From the IMG/VR virus record IMGVR_UViG_3300025000_000090, positions 1-64,000 of that record: DNA of 64,000 nucleotides. One strand, given 5' to 3'. Shown here piece after piece: positions 62,057-64,000 of this stretch. The notes beneath the pieces are model-generated. The model made no database searches. It was not told the origin of the DNA and worked only from the letters and a program-made list of their open reading frames with translations. Every line of letters starts with the position of its first letter. Positions within the stretch are counted from its first letter, which is position 1. The position numbers and the translations under genes were made by a program. This DNA is from a virus.

Positions 62057-62920
62057 CTAGAACACATTTTCAATATCTATTTTTATTTCTTCATTTTTTT
62101 GTTCAACTGTATTAATATGTGGAAATGGCGGGAGTTGTTTACATTCTCTAAAAAAATCTTCATCACAATCCAGCATATGAAGTAATCTATAGTTCTTTTG
62201 AAACTCAAAAATACCTTGAGATAACCCATAATGTGAAATGTATCTATTCAAGATAACCATATGATATTCATCTTTATTACTAAAATCCTTTAATATATTA
62301 CCGGCTTTAGATTCTCCTATTTTTGGGATTCCAACAACTGAATCTGAACTATCTCCCATTAATAATTGCTTTGCTTTAAAATAATCAGATTCTTCCTGAA
62401 TCGTCTCAATCCACCAACCTTTATTAAAATCATTATCAGTCAAGAGTTCTTTAGGCTTTGATTTAGATTCTTCTTTAATTCTGTATGAATAATTAAAGTG
62501 AGTTCCTGGAATTGATTGTAACAAATCTTTGTCAATTGCACACATGATTTTATCGAAAATTCCACATAATTCTGGAAGTTCTGAAATATCCCACTCTTTT
62601 TTATTCATCCAATAAGCAACTGCATCATCTGCTTCATATCCAATAGATACATTTAAGCTATATTCCGCAATAGCCCATGCTTTTAAGGCTTGTAAATACT
62701 TAGGTGGTTCTTGTGTACGGTTAGCTTTATATCCTTCAAATATATGGTGTCTAAATGTTTTACCATTACTTGTAAATCCAGCCCAATGTGAACACTTAGT
62801 TTCCACTAAGCAATTGTTTAGTTTCTCTTTGAATTTAACAATACATTCTTCAAGCGAGGGCAAGTTTCCCGCTTGATAGAACATAGAGTCAATGTCTATT
62901 AATGATATTGTTTTATTCAT
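62057..62920 (-). CDS. 5'-3' exonuclease (FEN/PIN-like)
   Basis: The 287-residue protein matches phage 5'-3' exonucleases used to remove RNA primers and flaps. Acidic clusters occur at LIDIDSMFYQ (start), VSIGYEADDAVAYWMN and IMCAIDKDLLQSIPG. They are followed by the helix-hairpin-helix-type segment LLMGDSSDSVVGIPKIGESK. KTFRHHIFEGYKANR supplies the basic arch region. Length is normal. It starts 3 nt before the stop of the upstream gene. Confidence 0.88.
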   Translation of the reverse strand: MNKTISLIDIDSMFYQAGNLPSLEECIVKFKEKLNNCLVETKCSHWAGFTSNGKTFRHHIFEGYKANRTQEPPKYLQALKAWAIAEYSLNVSIGYEADDAVAYWMNKKEWDISELPELCGIFDKIMCAIDKDLLQSIPGTHFNYSYRIKEESKSKPKELLTDNDFNKGWWIETIQEESDYFKAKQLLMGDSSDSVVGIPKIGESKAGNILKDFSNKDEYHMVILNRYISHYGLSQGIFEFQKNYRLLHMLDCDEDFFRECKQLPPFPHINTVEQKNEEIKIDIENVF

Positions 62921-63141
62921 TTTAAATCTTCTTTTTTGAAAAAATTAATTTTATCTCCCATTAATCCATGATGCCATTCTATTGGTTCTATTTTATCAAG
63001 TAAATCTCCATATTTTTTTCTTGAAGTTTTATTATCTGGAATTAGTCCTTTATTTGAAGCCTCTGAATATCCAACAGAATAAGAATTTCTTCTCCTCATG
63101 TTTCCATCCCTAGAAGTATAAAATTTTCTATTCGTCATCAT
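62917..63141 (-). CDS. Small protein with an EWHHG motif (74 aa)
   Basis: The 74-residue protein is basic at its start (Arg/Ser/Asn-rich, MTNRKFYTSRDGNMRRRNSY) and contains IEPIEWHHGLMGDKINFF near its end. A Glu-Trp-His-His turn followed by Asn-Phe-Phe occurs in small phage proteins of unknown role. It overlaps the exonuclease gene as ATGA. Confidence 0.5.
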   Translation of the reverse strand: MMTNRKFYTSRDGNMRRRNSYSVGYSEASNKGLIPDNKTSRKKYGDLLDKIEPIEWHHGLMGDKINFFKKEDLK

Positions 63142-63280
63142 TTACTGCTATTATTGTATAATCATTTTCATCTGGAGTTGGATCTAAATTTAAATCGGTA
63201 GCAGAAACAGCATCTAACCAAGCTTCATCTGGATTATTTCCATCCCCAATTAATCTAACTGTAAATAAGTATCTATTCAT
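63128..63280 (-). CDS. Small acidic protein, function unknown (50 aa)
   Basis: A 50-residue ORF, MNRYLFTVRLIGDGNNPDEA, then WLDAVSATDLNLD and an acidic C-terminus (NDYTIIAVNDDE). Its stop lies inside the next gene's start region (14-nt overlap). The two-strand plus helix pattern resembles small phage proteins with an HNFDEAWxxA-type start, without known function. Confidence 0.55.
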   Translation of the reverse strand: MNRYLFTVRLIGDGNNPDEAWLDAVSATDLNLDPTPDENDYTIIAVNDDE

Positions 63281-63428
63281 TTAATAATCTTTTTAATGTT
63301 CTTATTTGTATCGTAATTTTAATAACTTCATTTCTATCTTTTGTGGAAAAACTATTAGATAATCTTTCACAAAATATATATAATGAATTATTTAACCTGG
63401 ATATTTCTTTGTTTATTTTTTCTTCCAT
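63273..63428 (-). CDS. Small coiled-coil protein (51 aa)
   Basis: I prefer the second ATG (63426-63428, MEEKINKEISRLNNSLYIF), because the first one (63461) lies deeper inside the upstream gene. The product is a short charged helix ending in KITIQIRTLKRLLNE. The function is unknown. Confidence 0.45.
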   Translation of the reverse strand: MEEKINKEISRLNNSLYIFCERLSNSFSTKDRNEVIKITIQIRTLKRLLNE

Positions 63429-63870
63429 TTTGTTTATTTGAGTAACAAAAAACCTCTTCAATCCATTTGTTAAGATTTTCAGAGGTTTTATTTATTTTAT
63501 CAATGTAATTATCTATTGGTTCTTTTGGATACCATACTACATACCCAATTCCCCTAACCCTTAAATCTATTCCAGTTCCACTTGTTTTATTAGGCAGTTT
63601 TTTATCTCCAGAGTAACGGAGCCAGAAATGTTGTCCATTGTTTTTGGTAGGATAGTTGAATGTTTTATCCAATTCTATTTTAATATCAACGGGAATCTTT
63701 TTAAATCCATCTTTATCTCCATGTCTATCAACATCAACAACTATATAGTCATCTTCTGGGGCAATACCAAGATCATATCCATATGGAATAGCTCCTCTGA
63801 ATTTAGTTCCTTTTTGCAAACTGCCCCATTTGCAGATAGGTTTTTTGTTGCGGACTAAGAACTCCTTCAT
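63388..63870 (-). CDS. Mini primase-polymerase (archaeo-eukaryotic type) domain protein
   Basis: The 160-residue protein has the order of a Prim-Pol domain: KPICKWGSLQKGT, then GIAPEDDYIVVDVDRHGDKD (motif I, DxD), NNGQHFWLRY (motif II, His) and GIDLRVRGIGYVVWYP (motif III, Asp). Such domains prime DNA synthesis. The usual C-terminal helicase is absent, so it is a stand-alone catalytic domain near the minimal length; a separate helicase might lie beyond the right edge. Confidence 0.75.
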   Translation of the reverse strand: MKEFLVRNKKPICKWGSLQKGTKFRGAIPYGYDLGIAPEDDYIVVDVDRHGDKDGFKKIPVDIKIELDKTFNYPTKNNGQHFWLRYSGDKKLPNKTSGTGIDLRVRGIGYVVWYPKEPIDNYIDKINKTSENLNKWIEEVFCYSNKQNGRKNKQRNIQVK

Positions 63871-63872
63871 AA

Positions 63873-64000
63873 TTAGAACCTATATTGTTCTTTAGCTTCT
63901 AAAGTTGACCACCAATTACCGTAGTTATTATTTTCAGTGTACTCAAAAACTCTTATTAATTCATCAGTATCTGATATATCTACATCTTTCATTTGTTCCT
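63873..64000 (-). CDS. Partial or small acidic protein at the right edge
   Basis: The frame is open to the right edge. From the ATG near 63992 it encodes MKDVDISDTDELIRVFEYTE and then NNNYGNWWSTLEAKEQYRF before TAA at 63873-63875. The start may be that ATG or may lie beyond the window. It ends 2 nt before the Prim-Pol start. Confidence 0.45.
   Translation of the reverse strand, partial: EQMKDVDISDTDELIRVFEYTENNNYGNWWSTLEAKEQYRF

Noticed and set aside
1-64000. tRNA genes, rRNA, CRISPR arrays, insertion sequences
   Set aside because: Gaps between genes are short and show no cloverleaf-like GC-rich segments, no regularly spaced repeats and no transposase genes. I could not run a covariance-model search.

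Overview
The window is a 64 kb piece of a large, AT-rich tailed-phage genome that I read as crAss-like (order Crassvirales, podovirus-type virion) infecting a Bacteroidota host. Four things point there. The late block runs terminase, portal, major capsid, neck and tail proteins, P22-like stabilisation protein, small cargo proteins, then giant virion proteins. One giant protein carries a two-barrel RNA polymerase signature. Leaders are A-rich and lack Shine-Dalgarno sequences. Several intergenic gaps hold Bacteroides-type promoters (TTTG, 19-21 nt, TAnnTTTG). TAA, TGA and TAG all end late genes, so I see the standard bacterial code and no stop reassignment. The phage and host assignments are inferred from recalled family features, not from a database search.

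Plus strand, 1-50.6 kb (virion and lysis). TerL enters from beyond the left edge and is interrupted in its Walker A loop by a class 3-type intein with a LAGLIDADG endonuclease. Next come the portal, a scaffold candidate, the major capsid protein (markedly different arginine codons, strong terminator), three related neck-type proteins and two Gly/Ala/Thr-rich surface or head-fibre proteins. A promoter then opens an appendage block with a coiled-coil membrane protein, two large fibre proteins and a FISUMP-domain protein. The lysis block holds small proteins, a decayed holin-like gene, a GH108 muramidase and a membrane-anchored protein. Collar and ring proteins, a receptor-binding cassette, the stabilisation (muzzle) protein and three cargo proteins follow. 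Last are a 3659-residue RNA polymerase/metallopeptidase polyprotein, a ferritin gene and a 1374-residue giant protein, closed by a terminator at 50.6 kb.

Minus strand, 64-50.6 kb (early/replication and accessory genes, transcribed towards the late block). The genes are small, tightly packed and often overlap by ATGA. They include a mini primase-polymerase, a 5'-3' exonuclease, a DnaA-domain-IV protein, a lone AP2 domain, an HD hydrolase, YopX-like and DnaE-C-terminal-like proteins, a GIY-YIG homing endonuclease, a DUF932 protein, a PD-(D/E)XK nuclease candidate, a MazG-like pyrophosphohydrolase and many small proteins. Several small genes here are broken by an in-frame stop or lack a start codon.

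The most unusual items are: a ferritin with an apparently complete ferroxidase centre between two giant virion genes; the class 3 intein in the TerL P-loop; the polymerase-metallopeptidase giant protein with a DNDGD catalytic motif; a possible promoter architecture in which the -33 box lies in the 9-nt loop of an inverted repeat; the DnaA domain IV without an ATPase; and a set of nonsense-interrupted small genes. I saw no tRNA, rRNA, CRISPR array or insertion sequence.
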